Assembly (NCBI GenBank): GCA_020631175.1
Contig: JAHDHT010000211.1
Location: forward strand, 1 to 6,621
Direction: 5' to 3'
DNA: 6,621 bases
Origin: Chitinophagales bacterium
Lineage (GTDB): Bacteria; Bacteroidota; Bacteroidia; Chitinophagales; JAHDHT01
Below the pieces are notes generated by a model that saw nothing but the letters and a program-made list of their open reading frames with translations, was not told where the DNA came from and did not search any database. Shown piece by piece: positions 5,958 to 6,621 of the stretch; position 1 is the first letter of the stretch, and the number at the start of each line of letters is the position of its first letter. Both the position numbers and the translations under genes were made by a program.

Positions 5958-6152
5958 CCGCCTTAGGGATTGAAGCGATACCCTCTGTTTTTTAAGGCGA
6001 CCTGAACAGGGAAGGAGTCGGCTGACTGCGGCAAGCCGGCTGCTGACCATGTGAATGCGTCTTAAAGAACAGTGCGTATAAGCGAAAAGCCCGGCACCGA
6101 CCTTGCGATAAGTTGTCTGGTTAAATAGTTGATTTTGGTCGGGGCAAGGCCC
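5958..6152. repeat. Folded intergenic element, probably a dispersed repeat
   Basis: This GC-richer block lies in AT-rich surroundings. Nested complementary segments are visible. GCCTT (5960-5964) pairs AAGGC (6146-6150), and GGG (5966-5968) pairs CCC (6090-6092). GC-ATAC (5975-5981) pairs GTAT-GC (6076-6083). The long stem GTTTTTTAAG (5987-5996) pairs CTTAAAGAAC (6061-6070) over ten pairs with one G-U. CCGACC (6097-6102) pairs GGTCGG (6137-6142). Within the long arm, GTCGGCTGAC and GCCGGCTGCTGAC form a further imperfect hairpin. The layout is a closing stem around a long branched arm and a second hairpin. The phrases GGGATTGAAGCGATACCC and AGCGAAAAGCCCGG resemble intergenic repeats I recall from Bacteroidota genomes, but I could not verify that. 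It could be a mobile miniature repeat or an RNA; strand is undetermined. Confidence 0.6.
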
Positions 6153-6159
6153 AAAAAAT

Positions 6160-6609
6160 TTAATGCCAGATAATATGAATGATAAATAATAGTGCTAATA
6201 AAGCATAACCGGCGAAGGCTAACTTGCGGCTTCCGAAAAACAGATAGCTCTTCCAGTCTCTATAACCGTTTTCCCAAATTGTTGGTATTGCAATTAATAA
6301 AAATCCGTGCATTACTGCCCATATTACGCGTACGAAATAATTCATATCGGGCGCGAAATATTTTAAAGAAGCATAAACAATTGCTGTCCATAGAATACCA
6401 ATTAAGGCAAACCATTTGCTTGGTTTTAATAAAAATGTTGCGGCACAAATGGTCACAATAATGCCGGTATTTACATAATATCTTAATTCATTCAGTGTGT
6501 GCGTAAAGCTGACCGTTGAGTCGCTTAATTTTGCATTTAATAAAATAACACCAACTGTTACTCCAGTAATTAAAGTAAATAAAATAGTACGACGACCGGC
6601 GGTTACCAT
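6160..6609 (-). CDS. Small multi-pass membrane protein of unknown function (possibly partial)
   Basis: From the ATG at 6609-6607 this encodes 149 residues with five predicted membrane helices: about 8-25, 44-61, 66-85, 91-112 and 129-148. A basic start (AGRR, 4-7) suggests a cytosolic N-terminus. The last helix ends in IIHIIWH right at the C-terminus. The soluble loop between helices 4 and 5 is ENGYRDWKSYLFFGSRK (113-129). I do not recognise the family, and no catalytic motif is evident. The frame stays open upstream (codons for TDEQ) to the right edge of the window, so the true start may lie outside. The ATG chosen gives a natural membrane-protein beginning. No partner gene is visible, and the folded repeat element lies directly downstream. 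Confidence 0.75.
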   Translation of the reverse strand: MVTAGRRTILFTLITGVTVGVILLNAKLSDSTVSFTHTLNELRYYVNTGIIVTICAATFLLKPSKWFALIGILWTAIVYASLKYFAPDMNYFVRVIWAVMHGFLLIAIPTIWENGYRDWKSYLFFGSRKLAFAGYALLALLFIIHIIWH

Positions 6610-6621
6610 TTGCTCATCAGT

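Larger units (their letters stand above)
5689..6159. other. Gene-free stretch between kinase and membrane protein genes
   Basis: No convincing coding region was found here. The left part (5689-5890) is AT-rich spacer with the kinase leader and one short inverted repeat. The middle (about 5896-5954) is a fragment of the 150-base repeat. The right part (5958-6152) is the folded element, which stops only a few bases before the stop codon of the next minus-strand gene. No typical terminator (stem followed by a T run) was found for that gene: CCC at 6150-6152 is followed by A residues on the plus strand. Confidence 0.6.

Noticed and set aside
5810..5995. A 61-codon open frame on the plus strand with a hydrophobic middle.
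   Set aside because: Its second half is made of the repeat fragment (5925-5954) and the first part of the folded element, which explains the sequence better than coding does. No promoter or family signature was recognised.
6142..6158. GGGC-AAG-GCCC as a rho-independent terminator.
   Set aside because: The stem is four pairs and is followed by A residues on the plus strand; on the minus strand the T run lies before the stem, not after it.

Overview
This is a low-GC chromosomal window of Bacteroidota type, probably from the Flavobacteriia or Sphingobacteriia. The assignment rests on AT-rich sequence, a lack of clear Shine-Dalgarno sites, candidate promoters of the Bacteroidota TAnnTTTG (-7) type, and the style of the genes and intergenic repeats. 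It is inferred from the window alone. There is no tRNA, rRNA, CRISPR array, transposase or phage gene.

Left third (1-2259, minus strand): a tightly packed three-gene oxidoreductase operon. In transcription order it encodes a YdhF-type aldo/keto reductase, an SsuD-like flavin-dependent monooxygenase, and the start of a second luciferase-like enzyme (BA3436 type) that runs off the left edge. Both junctions are one-base TAATG stop/start overlaps, so translation is probably coupled and the three enzymes probably serve one catabolic or detoxifying route. The substrate cannot be read from the sequence, and no flavin reductase is visible.

Middle (2272-3716): a membrane-anchored or secreted alpha/beta hydrolase on the plus strand. 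It starts only 12 bases from the divergent reductase start, and its stop codon overlaps that of a convergent DUF1456 (YehS-type) gene.

Intergenic array (3717-4365): an AT-rich tandem array with a 150-base period. Two copies differ at one base, a third is clearly diverged, and a fourth is a remnant. Each full copy carries an AAGTTTAA-type dyad. A perfect -7 motif on the minus strand points into the array from its right side, and a short octamer repeat runs into the end of the next gene.

Right part (4366-6621): an orphan sensor histidine kinase with six predicted membrane helices (minus strand), then about 470 bases without a convincing gene. That stretch holds a dispersed fragment of the 150-base repeat fused directly to a GC-richer, strongly foldable element (about 5958-6152). 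The window ends with a small five-helix membrane protein of unknown function (minus strand).

The genes are ordinary accessory metabolism and sensing. The parts most worth a second look are the 150-base tandem array with its distant fragment, and the folded element next to that fragment. I found no defence system or other new multi-gene system.
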